From positions 28,029,301-28,093,300 of the forward strand of contig NC_087066.1 of NCBI RefSeq assembly GCF_963678635.1: a stretch of 64,000 nt of DNA. Direction: 5' to 3'. The notes beneath the pieces are model-generated. The model ran no database searches. It had not been told where the DNA came from and saw nothing but the letters and a program-made list of their open reading frames with translations. How positions within the stretch are numbered: position 1 is the stretch's first letter; every line of letters starts with the position of its first letter. The DNA comes from Symsagittifera roscoffensis (lineage: Eukaryota > Xenacoelomorpha > Acoela > Convolutidae). The translations under genes and the position numbers were made by a program. Shown piece after piece: positions 1 through 11,400 of this stretch.

Positions 1-432
1 TTCATTGCATAAAACTCTTTGATGTTGTTTGTTCCTTTCAAAATCAAACATTTTTGAAAAATTTTGTGTGAATCTTTTCCAGTCTGATTTTATATCTATA
101 GGTAAAACTGTAAACCGTTTTTGAGCTGCGCCATTAAGTGTGGTTTGTATTAACGCTGTGCGTCTATGTATCCAATTTCGGTGATGTGGTGTATTTATTG
201 GTTCAGGTCCGATATTTAAGATTAAATTTGCTGTGACTGCATTTAAATAATCTTCTATAGAAAATTCAGGGTCTGTACCTGTATATACCATCAATGGCTT
301 GTTTGATGTTATTGATAGTCCCTCCATAAGGTATGGATTCAAATTCACTTGAAGTGTTTCTGCAGCATTTGGCATTTGTGAAAAATTTGTAAGTTGAGTC
401 TTTGTGATTGTATGTTGTTGTAAGTAATAGGG
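1..432 (-). CDS. Retrotransposon Gag-like protein, internal fragment
   Basis: The minus strand is open without a stop for all 432 bases, so both ends are missing (window edge and assembly gap). The translation contains VYTGTDPEFSIEDYLNAV, then RTALIQTTLNGAAQKRF, and further on DWKRFTQNFSKMFD. That spacing of a G-x-DPE segment, a basic R-x-A-L helix and an aromatic DWxxFxxxFxxxF helix is the pattern of Ty3/gypsy capsid (Retrotrans_gag) domains. In such elements Gag packages the RNA into intracellular particles. No start codon, zinc knuckle or LTR is visible. It lies in the same direction as the polyprotein beyond the gap, but whether the two belong to one element cannot be seen. Assignment is by motif pattern only. 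Confidence 0.6.
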
Positions 433-632
433 NNNNNNNNNNNNNNNNNNNNNNNNNNNNNNNNNNNNNNNNNNNNNNNNNNNNNNNNNNNNNNNNNNNN
501 NNNNNNNNNNNNNNNNNNNNNNNNNNNNNNNNNNNNNNNNNNNNNNNNNNNNNNNNNNNNNNNNNNNNNNNNNNNNNNNNNNNNNNNNNNNNNNNNNNNN
601 NNNNNNNNNNNNNNNNNNNNNNNNNNNNNNNN
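433..632. other. Assembly gap (200 N)
   Basis: Exactly 200 unresolved bases, probably a placeholder of fixed size. Distances across it, and any joining of the frames on its two sides, are not reliable. Confidence 0.98.
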
Positions 633-2579
633 TAGGGGCTATCAGGTTTTCTTTCTCTCCCCCGGCCGACGCCGCACCATCTCCCTGTCCACTCTCACTT
701 GGACGAGCTACTTTTGCCAACGAGGCCACTACTGCATTAGCCTTTGACTTCACCACTTTCTGATTCACTGTCTTGATTCCTACTCTACCCTCCAATCTCT
801 TCAGCCCTATCTTGGCTCGCCTGACTGGTAGTTTTCTCATGATCTCATGATCATCGGCACTGTCCTCCGTAACTGACTCGGTCAGAACGTCAGACTATGT
901 GAGGCTCATTAGCTTCCCTAGAACCTCGCGTATGATGGGTTGGTTCAACCCCACCTTCATTACGGACTGGGTCCAATACCTGCGTATCACGTCCCATGTC
1001 CTTTCCATGAAGATCATTCGGTTCCAGGTCACTCACGCTTTTCGTTCAAGTTCGCTCTGGTATCTCTCCCACTCATCTTCAGGCAACGTGCTCAGGAAGG
1101 GTACCCTCATTGTCTCGTCGATTCTTCTCCTCCTAGGTGACTCACGGAGCAGTTTCTGTGTATCCCTACTCCGGTAGTCCACTCCCAGGCATATCGGATC
1201 CACTGTGGATAGACTGACTGGCGCCTCCCTCGTAGGGGACATGAAAGTCGATGGTGTCATCAACAATAGATGTCCATCGACTTCCCCGTCGTCGTCGTCG
1301 TCGTCTTCACTGAATTAATATTCCAGCAAGTCCCTTTCTAACGCACCTAAGTCCAGTCCACTAGACTTGTCTTCCTTTCCCTTAAAAGGTTCATCATCCT
1401 GGTCCCTTTGATCATCGTCTGGTCTCGGTCTAGGTCCCCAAGGGTCTTGGCGCATGTCCATGCCCGAGTCCCGCCGCGCCATACTGTCAGGTCCCCCGCG
1501 TGGTAGAACAACTCGTTGTTTACCAGGAACTCCACCAACTCGTCGACATGTGGCGCCAGCTCGGGCACCTGGACATGTGGCACCTGGACCAATCGTAGGC
1601 CGGTGTGTAAACTTTATCGGGTTTTCTCGAGGGTGGTACTTTAATCTTCTTTCAGCTCCGTGCATCAGGGAAACTGAAATCAAAGGCGTGCATCCACATT
1701 CCAACTGATGAAGCGCGGCTCCATCCCTTCACTCCATTTCCGCATTCTCTCTTCCGCATTCTCTCTTCCGCATTCTCGAATCGCTCCCAGTAGTTGTTCG
1801 GGATAACGTAAAAGCACGAACAAATCGCCCAACCGACCATATGTCATCGCGATCAGGGTTTGGAGTCCATCCAGTCTTGGGTCCGCCGACGCTTGGGTCA
1901 AGAGTTTCGCGGGTGCCTTCACAAAGTTTTCATGACCAAACGTCACATACAGTGCCAAAACCAGGCCAATTGACATTTTTGGGATGTCTTTGACGAAGCT
2001 CGCGATCAGATTCCGGGATGCCCTGGGGTAACACGTGGACAGGAAGGATGGCGTCCATCTCACTCCCATTCCTCCCAGGATGGCGTACAATCTCTCATAT
2101 TGTGCCTTTGTGGCCAAAATATCCGCCTGGAATCTATCTAGTGACATAGTGTTCACGTCTTGCATCACATGCAGCATCATGGCTCCGGCTAACTCTCGTT
2201 CGTTGAACAAATCTTTCAGGTATCCGTGTATTTCTTTGATCACAGCTGGAGCATGCTCAAAAGCATTTTTCTCCCAAGGTGCGCACTCTCGGTGATAAAC
2301 ACAACCATGAATTGGTGTGTGGCTTTTTCCTCAAGGTCAGTGCCATGAGGTCTTCTTCCGCTGATGTCAGACTTCTTCTGACCGTCATCCCCTGCTCGTT
2401 CCTAGCATAATCCACTTGCCTGAACCAGAGGTCATTCACCACCTGTTGTACCAACCAGTGATCGTCATCCACTCCTGGCCTCAGTTTCAGCAACCTGGCG
2501 AAGTTGGACAGCTCCAGCCCCAGTACTTCGTCCGGCACCACCCGAGTCGTGCTGCAATCCTTGAAGTCCTGGATGGCGT

Positions 2580-3180
2580 TCGAAATGTCCGCCCAGAGGG
2601 CAGGGAGTTCAGAACGGAGTGGATAAACGTTGTTGGGGTCAACGATCCTATTCGGCGCGGGTATGATCACGTTGAATTGGCCCTCCGCTAGTGTGGTAAC
2701 CATCGTCTACACAAATTATAAGGGCTCTGGCAACGTGGCATATCCAGGTGACAGCACAAAAATGATCTTCACCACGTTCTTAATGAAGTCTCGCTGCTGC
2801 ACTGATGTTTCTAACTCGGTCATGGCCAAAAAAAACGTCAAGATAGCGTCTAACAAGACCTCATTACTGCGAATCAACCCATCCGTCAAATGGGACAACA
2901 ATCCTCTGCTCTGCAGGTGGTCATTCGAGCCAGCAATTACAATCACATGCGGGTCCATGCTGACCGTCCTCTGCACGGTTATCGTCATGCCCACTGAGTG
3001 TCCCTAGTCTAACTTAGGCTCTGTCAAGAAATTCACGTCGCGCCAAAAGAGAGAGCGAGATGTATAGAGATAATCCGAACTCGCCACTATTAGGTGTTTG
3101 GCAGCCTTGATGTCTAGGGGATCATAGGCAGCAAATAGACTGTCACCCATTGGTGTCTTCAGTCCCTCGTTCCCCTTATG
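2580..3180 (-). other. SGNH-hydrolase-like domain inside the broken polyprotein
   Basis: Two frames on either side of a stop at 3004 read as one domain. The first contains PMGDSLFAAYD (block I, GDS, nucleophile Ser). About 65 residues later the second contains HVIVIAGSNDHLQSRG (block III, GxND), followed by a hydrophobic strand KIIFVLSPG. The next frame continues with a strand (QFNVIIPAPNR) and SELPALWADISNAI. The order and spacing fit SGNH/GDSL esterases, which hydrolyse acyl esters. A clear block V DxxH was not found, so catalytic competence is doubtful. Esterase-like domains of this fold are known in the first ORF of some non-LTR retrotransposons. That parallel is inference. Confidence 0.42.
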
Positions 3181-3688
3181 GTCCCCCACCACCGAGGTCG
3201 CTCGGGGATAATCTCTCGAGTACTCACCGGGCACTTGAACGGGCGGTTCGGAGAACTGCCGATACATTTTGTGATGTTTTTTATAGGGCCTATTCTCTGT
3301 CATAAACTTGCCCCTCTGGCGAGGTGGCGTCAATTCTCTGGCCCTTCGATGGACGTCCGTCTGAGATCGTCTGTTCAGGGGTCCAAAGTTATTGTCTTGA
3401 GGCAATCCATCTATGTCCACAAATCTGTGCGTGGTTGCGGAGCTAAACTGTTCCTGTTCCGCTAATAGCCAGTCCACGCCCGGTATCCGATATAACCCCG
3501 ACACTGTGGGACCGTGTCCACCCATCATCTTCCTTACATCCTCTCGACACGTCAACATGTTCATGTTCAAGTTGGCAAACATGTCAGTCTTATATTGCCC
3601 CCAACCACTAGGATCTGGACGGTTCCAGAGCAGCACACTGTTTGGCTCAATTCCCTCTGCTAGCGTGGCGCTCGTCGATGGGCTTCCT

Positions 3689-3819
3689 GCGGGCGGGTTA
3701 CTCGTCCTCGCTACGGTTTGAGAGCTAGTCTGGCTCTGATAAACTTGCGGGCGGGCTACTCATCCTGCGGGCGGGTTACTCGTCCTCGCTACGGTTTGAG
3801 AGCTAGTCTGGCTCTGATA
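3689..3819. repeat. 53-bp direct repeat, 78-bp period
   Basis: The block beginning GCGGGCGGGTTACTCGTCCT at 3689-3741 recurs at 3767-3819, with a partial third copy between them (3746-3766). The period is a multiple of three, but a stop codon in the intervening partial copy (3760-3762, minus strand) separates the N-terminal acidic frame from the SGNH-like part. The duplication therefore helped break the polyprotein. Confidence 0.85.
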
Positions 3820-4780
3820 GTCTGGCTCTGATAGTCCCTCACTTCGGAACGACTTTATGCATTCATCGTACAAAGTCTTCCAGTTTTTCATGGCTTTCGA
3901 ATTCGGCAGCTCCTCCCTTGAGCTTATACTCGACATCATCGCATTTTTGCCCTGTTTGACAAGAGAGGACTCTTCCTTTCCCCACCTGTTGCTCTTAGTC
4001 TCCGATTTGGACGTTCCCTTGAGCACAAGTTCTTCCCGCGTTTCGACCTCAGAACAATCCGAGGCCTCTTCGGTTCTTCCAACTTCCTCCCATTCAAGGT
4101 CCTCGCCTGGCTCTCCCAGGTCCGCTTGATGGTTGTAGTCGGGTCGGGTCAGCGTTTGCTCCCCTTCCTCGAAGGGGTCCGTTGCTGTCTCGCTCATCGG
4201 TCCGGCCTTAGCACTTCGCCCTTGATCACCATCGAGGTTCTTTTCGCTTATCAGTTCCATTCCGCTCACTGAAAGACCAGCTAGACCTTTACTCGTTCCT
4301 TCGTCAACAAAATCGTCCAAGAGGCTGCTAAACGAGATTGGCTACGTCATGTTTTGAACTTGCGCGTGCTTCTGATAGTCTTAGTTGTCTGATAGTCTTA
4401 TAGTCTGATAGTCTTAGTTGTCTTTCCTAACGAGTCTCTACGCTGCATGTTTAACGACAATGCACGAGATCCACAAATAAGTTTGAAGTAAGTTGCTTAA
4501 CGCTGCTTATTCGACTTCCTCAATATCAAAAAAAAAAATTTCGATCCCTTATGATGATATTAGTGACTCAGCTAAAGTTACACACAGGGCCTGCATCGTG
4601 TTAAGATAATGCTAACTCCACTCAGTTACCTAGTAAAACAGTATCACAAAATTTCAAAAGATATAACTAACACACAAAACACAACTTATAGTCTGATAAG
4701 AATGTCCTACAGGTGACAGCGATCTTTCGTCCAATATCAATTTACCGCCACACTCCAAACGAACGAACTCCAGGACACTA

Positions 4781-5065
4781 TCTTCTCAAGTGAGTGTGTC
4801 TTGCCTATAACACTCACCGTGGTCTTCTTTTAGGTGTCCTGTGATTGCCCGAGCTGTCCTACTAAGTAGCTCAAGGCAACCTCCGATCGAAAAATCTATC
4901 AAAATCTATGAAAAAGCTCCCACACCCGGACCGCTCCAAGTGCAAGAGAGTGGGGAACAACTTTTCTTCTCAAGTGAGTGTGTCTTGCCTAAAACACTCA
5001 CCGAGGTCTTCTTTTATATGTTCCCGGATTGCCCGAGTTTTCCTATCAAGTAGCTCAAGGCAACC
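4781..5065. repeat. Pair of 101-bp direct repeats
   Basis: TCTTCTCAAGTGAGTGTGTC begins copies at 4781-4881 and 4965-5065. Both end in AGCTCAAGGCAACC. The copies differ at roughly a dozen positions, and the starts are 184 bp apart, so this may be two units of a longer tandem repeat. It lies just upstream, in minus-strand terms, of the broken polyprotein and could be part of that element's 5' region or LTR. Confidence 0.8.
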
Positions 5066-5249
5066 ACACAACTAAAATAACAATCAAAAAAATTTTGTTC
5101 GGGTACTTCTGACGAACCCGATCTAGAATCCAAAGTTAATCGGGAACTTCCGGGTCAACTGAGCTCCTATATTCCCAATTTGTACACCTCGGTTGTAATT
5201 GACCTTTTATTGCGACTCTAAATGGATCTTTTAGATGTTCAAACTGCCC

Positions 5250-5800
5250 CGGAGGGTACCTCTAAGTCTTCAATAAGGAGGGTTGTTAAGGGGCTTAAGT
5301 CACTCCGGAGGGTTGTTAAGACATTTAGCTTGCTCTGGAGGGTGACTTCGGAGGGTACCTCAATCAGCTAAGTAACTTCGGAGGGTCCCCTTAAATTCAC
5401 TAAGGAGGGTCAATAAGAGGCTTAATACGCTCCGGAGGGTTGCCTCGGAGGGTTACTTCAAAATTCTAAATTTTTCAAGTCTCACTTAGAGGGGTCTCCA
5501 AATAGTCTCAGAAAGTGTCAAAACATGCTAAATTCACTCTGAGGGTTATTTTGACCTCCTCGGAGGGTTGCGTGGAAAATTTCTACTTTTTGATCTGTTG
5601 AGGAAAGGTGGGTTGTTGAGGGGCATAGCTGACTCGGGAGGGTTGCTTCGGAGGGTTCCACAATAATGTAAGAAACGGATAATTTTACCGCTGTAAAGCC
5701 TACAATTGCAGTCTAACTTACTTAAAACTAGGTTGACTGACTCGGTCAACCTTCCCAGAAGGATAAAAAGGTGATTTATAGAATTTTTTGCCGTTCGGAG
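5250..5800. repeat. Degenerate GGAGGGT-rich minisatellite
   Basis: The word GGAGGGT occurs about 13 times in 550 bp, usually as CTCCGGAGGGTTGTTAAG or TTCGGAGGGTT with irregular 15-60 bp spacing. All copies have the same orientation, and a single reverse-oriented CCCTCCGAA closes the block near 5820. Strand bias in G runs is clear. No function can be assigned. Confidence 0.75.
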
Positions 5801-8418
5801 GGTTCCCTAAAATTTAGACCCTCCGAACCAACAATTTCTAAAGAAAAAATTCTTTCCCGAAGTTATCAACCCAAAAACAGTTGCGTTCTAGGAAAATGAT
5901 TAAAAACGTCAACTTATGATACCAAAATTATTCCGTTCGGTTGGCTAGTCTATGAGAAATCACCAAAAACGCGTTCGTCAAACTGGCCTTTTTCCACCAC
6001 CTATATAGGTTCTCAGACACTTTTTCCGCAACTCTTACTGGACGTGTCTAAAAGTACCTGAAACGAGCGTAGTAGCCCTGTAGGGCACTGGAATAATGCA
6101 AAAAGCGGATCATAAACATTTGGCCAAAAACTATCAAATTTGGACCCTCCAATCCCTTCCTTTTCCTATCTTTAAGTCGTTAGTTCTATCCACGGAGCTA
6201 TTCGGAGGATTACTCACAAATCTCTCTGGCAACCGAGCACGGTATGCTAGCACGCTCCTAACTCTAAAAACGCTCCTAGCTTTTAAACTAAAAACTCACA
6301 AACTCGATCCACAAAACATATTGACAAAACTCGGAAAATTATCAAAACTTTGATCGAAAAAATTTTGTTTTCGCTAACTTCTACTAAGTCTCTTTCCTCG
6401 AGGTTTCTTTAGTTAGGGGGGTCGAAATACGTAGTAGCTCTTTGTTGAGAAGCTTTCTGCTGTTCGGAAAAGCTCGCATATTCAATATCTTGGGGTTGAC
6501 AGTTTGGTCGAAAATCAGTGTTTTTCGACAAAATCGAGGTGTTTCTCGGGTCTAAATAGGAGATAAGTAGTATATTAGTGAGGATAATAATATTTTAGTA
6601 ATTGCCAGTGAATGTTACTATACCCTCATTTGCACCAAAATACCCGAACTAAGACATTTAACTAGGAAATTCGCAATCGATGGAGGGTGCAATCGGACCG
6701 CGCCAATTGTGCACCCCACCACTTAAGTATTGATGAAATAGTACCACACGATACTAAAGTTGTATCAACGATACCCAACAATCGATGTGGATGTTGTCCC
6801 TGATGCCCTCTGTTGAGTCTGGAACACGTCTGTCAGCTTGCCACTCTACCCTCCGGTCACCGGCAAAATTATCATTAACGCGCTTAAATACTCCTACAAC
6901 ACTCAAGGGAGGATACCTAACCCACCACCAAAACACTCAATCTTTCGATCAGAAATGATATAAATCAATTTGAAACAACAACAAATAGAAAGGTCAGATT
7001 ACATCTCGTCCGGAAACAACATATAATGTCAGTTTATGTTTTTTTTTACTGTTTTTGGTCTCTTTTTGATTTTTTTCGTGTTGTTTATACTTTTTTGTTT
7101 TCAAGTAAATTTGTTTTTGGCTTTTTCTTGGTTATATACCAATTTTGTTCGGTTTTACGCTTTCTCGTTGTTTGTTTGTGGTCCCGGGAGCTTGGGATAA
7201 GCGGGCTCATGACTTCCCATCTAACCCTCCGGCCCCCGGAGTTTTTTGGTCTTAACTAAATTAAAAAGCTAAGTAGTTCTAGGCGGAGGGTCGGTATCTT
7301 CCCCCTAGTACAACAAAGGACATTAAGGCCTCCAAATCTGGCTTACGCCCGGACCGGAGGGTTCGTCGCTGAAACGTTTGCTGATCATGATGGTCTTATG
7401 CCTTTAACAGGCCCACCCAGGAGCGCCATAAAAACGTCTATGTAACATTCGCCCAAATACAACATAATGACGGATCGTATAAAAAGTACCTACAGACGAC
7501 TGGCTGGCGTCAGCTACCCTATTCCTACTCGTTTTTCACCATCTAGACCTAGCCAGCAGAATTTCTGGTCTGTTTAGGGCTAAGTAAAACGCTACCATTT
7601 TTAGGCCATCAGTCAAACGACTTTTAATCAGCTTACGTTTACATGCGGCGATAATCCCAAAGCTGGGTCTCGGTTCACCAGACTACATGATTACCATTAA
7701 AAACTTGGATTGATATCCTATTTTACTATGTTTTTGGTGACAGTTCTATATTCAATCCATTGGAGATGGCTTGACCCTTTCTTCTTCCTAGCTGCTCATA
7801 CTCGAAAATAACAATCAATACCGGTGTTAATTCAAATGTTTATGGCATCAGAGTAGCTAAAAAATTTGTTTATTACAGTCCTTCACCATCTGATGGTGTC
7901 TGGGGGCCGAGGCTTCGATTTCGTGCTTCCTATCTAATAACGTCGTTATTGCTCCAAATTCGTGGCACGGGAGGGTACTGCTCCTTCCGTCTGCCCCCAC
8001 AAAAGCCTCCTTTCCTACTATCAACTTCAATTAGTTGTCTTATCGTGCGCGATCGTCATGATAAGAGACTTCGTGTTTTTCTTCAATTTTTTTGACCGTC
8101 TGACACTTGCTAATTCGGTTGTTGTTGTGTTTTTCGCGACTTTTCAACCAAATATGGCCATTTGCCGTATTTTTCAGAAATAGACTGTCTGCAATCGAAT
8201 TTTCGAAAATTAAAAATTCCAGAATATTCCAATTCTCCTTTTTATTAATAAATGCTTGTTAAGGCCTCTAATGTCCTATTCGTACTGCAACGGCCAATAT
8301 ATTACGATTCATTTTTGTCGAAACTTCATGTTTCGGGTAGTGCGGAATACGAAACTCTTAATGGTACCTTGTTTAGAAGTTTTGCTGTCTTTTTGGAAAT
8401 TGAGGCTTTCTGGTCAAA

Positions 8419-11400
8419 ATGGACAGCCAGTCAAGTGGAGAGTCGGAGTCAGACGACGAAGAACTCCAGTTCGATAGAATCAAAGAAGGCAAACCAAAAA
8501 AGCAGCACAAGTACTGCTTCAAATGTTCGGTTGACCAAACAATTTTCACACTTGGCGTTTTGTCTGAAACTGTGTACTGTGGGGTGTTAATTGATGCGAA
8601 AACATCAGATTCCCAGATATCTCAGCTTCTCTTCTTTCCGGGTTTGAGAGGAAGAATTGATTATGACAAAAAGACCCTCCCGATTGAGGTTCAGATATCT
8701 GACAGAGACTTGAAAGGATTTGCCGAATTCAGGTTCTGCTACGCTGTCTCTGCACAATCCGACAAAAAAATTGACATAATTGACAACAAAAAAATTGTGT
8801 GTTCAAAATGGTATGAAACTATTCCAGTTGTTGATACCAAAGCAATCAAAACCTTTGGATCAACAGAAGAAGTTGCCAGTTTCATTAAGCATATAATACC
8901 CGACGATGAATCAGCATTTATCACATCAAGTGAAAAAAATGATTTGAGTTCCTCTGAAACCGACAAAGGACCCGAAAAGGTTTCTTCGACAGGTCCTTTG
9001 GCCCACGTCGTCGAGAGCAAATTGGAAGAAATAGAGGATCAGATAAGCTCTACTCAGCTTCATCAATCATCTGCTACAGGTGATGAAACCCCTCCCAACC
9101 CCGAATTTGTCAACAAAACAAACCGAGCAAATACACTCGTTAATGTTAAAGACGAGTGTTTCGAAGAAAACACGGAAACAGCAAATGATGACAAATCTAC
9201 TACAAGTGAGCTGCGCGACTCAGGAGAGAATGCCCTTGACAATCAAGACAAAAAAGAGTGTCCCGAATTATATGGACCGTCTCCTAAGCAAAACATGATA
9301 TCGAAATCCTTGGAGTCACAAGTGTCGCATAATTTCAACGAGGAAACAGAAAACCGCCAATCAAACAACGCAAATTCTGTCCTTGTGGAAACCTCATGCA
9401 AATTCGAAGAGCATGAAAAGCTCAAGGAAGAAGGCAAATGTTTCAGAAACCGCAAATTCTCACCTAGTGAGAGTGGGAAAACTGAATATGGACAGTCAGT
9501 GTCCAGTGTTATCAAAAACAAGAAAGAAGACAAAACATCAGTCTCTCAATCGACACATATTGTTCAAGCCGTAATTGACAAAGACATTCTACAATTGGGA
9601 AAAGATTCTCTGATAATCAGCCTGACAACAACAGTTGGAAGTCATACTTCGCAAGGTGTTGTCGTGGCAGCGACAGATGATTGGGCAATTTTAAGTTTCG
9701 ACACAAAATTGCAGGTGGAGAAATTCGAAGATGTACCGTATTTTTATAGGGTACATGCGCCGAGAGACTCCCACTCTGAAATTCATCGTGAAATTCTTCC
9801 CAATCGGGTGAATTTCCGAGTAATGAATGACAAAGATTTTACAGCCGAGGAAAATAATGTGAAAATAAAATATGACGGTGTAATTTGTTGGTATAAATCC
9901 GAAAAGGACACTAATTACACTTTTGCTTCCCAAAAGAAAAACGAAGGTACAAATTGGGTTTTTACTGACAGCCAGTTTTACGAAAACCGAAACTTAACTG
10001 GCTTCAAAATATATTGCAGAAATTTTGCATCTCAGCTAAAGCAGGATTTTAATTTAAATCGGTTTGAAATTGATGCAGGAAAAACGTGGAAGAGTTTGTC
10101 GTCTGTTCGGTTCGAAGGTAACAACCAGATAATTATCATGAGAAACACCTCTTTCTACTTAGAAACACTTCAAGTTCTAATTGACCTTGCGCTGGAACCA
10201 AACGCCAGTTCTTTGGACTCAGGTTTAGCGATTGTATTCATTGTAAATTTTATGCATCTGCTCAACGCACGGGGTACCTTGAGCAAAATTAAACAAGAAA
10301 CAACCTCATCAGTGATGAATTTACTTCGGAATACAGGCGAAGGGCTAGAAAGCCGTCTAACTAACAGAGTATCCAAGCGGTATCCAACTGACGTTCAGCC
10401 AAACGCAAAGTCATTCATTTCATACGCACTGCATGTCAGTAGAAAATGCAAATCTGGTCATACGGTTAAATGGTCAGATGATCTACTAGACGATGATGCA
10501 ACAAATTTTTCTGGCCCTCAAATTTACCAAAACTTGCCAGAAATACAGCCCCGTGATAGCGCCCAGTCAAACTCCCTCATAGAAGTATCGGGCGCCTTGA
10601 CCACTTTAGTTGCATCAAAACAGCCGGTCTCAAGACCAGCGATAGAAGCACAAGACGAAAAAGATTATGCAGAAGAAAAGAGCTCATTAAAACATGGATC
10701 TTTGTCTCAAAGCTTTTCGACAAGAGCCCATTTACCACATGAAACAACTCCTAAACCGAAAGAAAATGTCGAGGATCCCGATCATCACCAAGTTGATCCA
10801 AGCTCATTAAAAGATGGATCTTTCTCTCAAAGCTATTCAACAGGAGCCCATTTACCACATGAAATAATTCCTGAACTGAAAGAAAAAGTCGAGGATCCTG
10901 ATCAACACCAAGTTGATCCAAGCTCATCAAAACATGGATCTTTGTCTCAAAGCTCTTCGACAGGAGCCCATTTACCACATGAAACAATTCCTAAACCGAA
11001 AGAAAAAGTCGAGGATTCCGATCAACACCAAGTTGATCCAAGCTCAACAAAACATGGCTCTTTGTCTCAAAACTCTTCGACAGGAGCTCATTTACCACAT
11101 GAAACAACTCCTAAACCAAAAGAAAAAGTCGAGGGTCCTGATCAACACCAAGTTGATCCAAGCTCATCAAAACATGGATCTTTGTCTCAAAGCTCTTCGA
11201 CAGGAGCCCATTTACCACATGAAACAATTCCTAAACCGAAAGAAAAAGTCGGGGATCCCGATCAACACCAAGTTGATCCAAGCTCAACAAAACATGGCTC
11301 TTTGTCTCAAAGCTCTTTGACAGGAGCTCATTTACCACATGAAACAACTCCTAAACCGAAAGAAAAAGTCGAGGGTCCTGATCAAAGCCAATTTGATCCA

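Larger units (their letters stand above)
640..4320 (-). pseudogene. Broken repeat-type polyprotein with an SGNH-like middle
   Basis: A chain of minus-strand frames runs from an ATG at 4320 to the gap: 4320-3760, 3702-3004, 2994-2716, 2703-2257, 2243-1680, about 1700-1315 and 1266-1033, then an open stretch to about 640. The frames abut or overlap with switches and a few stops, as expected for one decayed long reading frame. The first ~190 residues are acidic and Ser/Glu-rich. The middle carries GDS and GSND motifs. Next comes a helical region, including a stretch around ALYVTFGHENFVKAPAKL. The tail is basic and Arg/Pro-rich (DTQKLLRESPRRRR) and ends in a Lys/Ala/Gly-rich segment. No reverse transcriptase, integrase or transposase was seen. 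I do not recognise the family with certainty. It looks like a repeat-borne ORF rather than a host gene because it is decayed and has no introns. Confidence 0.5.
4321..8418. other. Non-coding stretch upstream of the RNF213-like gene
   Basis: No convincing gene was found on either strand. Open frames are short and compositionally random. The stretch contains short direct repeats at 4781-5065, a GGAGGGT-rich block at 5250-5800, and scattered further CCCTCCGG/CCGGAGGG words near 6850, 7225, 7285 and 7355. The last ~200 bases before 8419 are AT-rich and could hold the promoter of the host gene. No compelling TATA box or initiator could be fixed. Confidence 0.6.

Noticed and set aside
7026-7259. 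77-residue hydrophobic + strand frame
   Set aside because: Phe/Val/Leu-rich because of long T runs. No homologous-looking motif and no supporting context.
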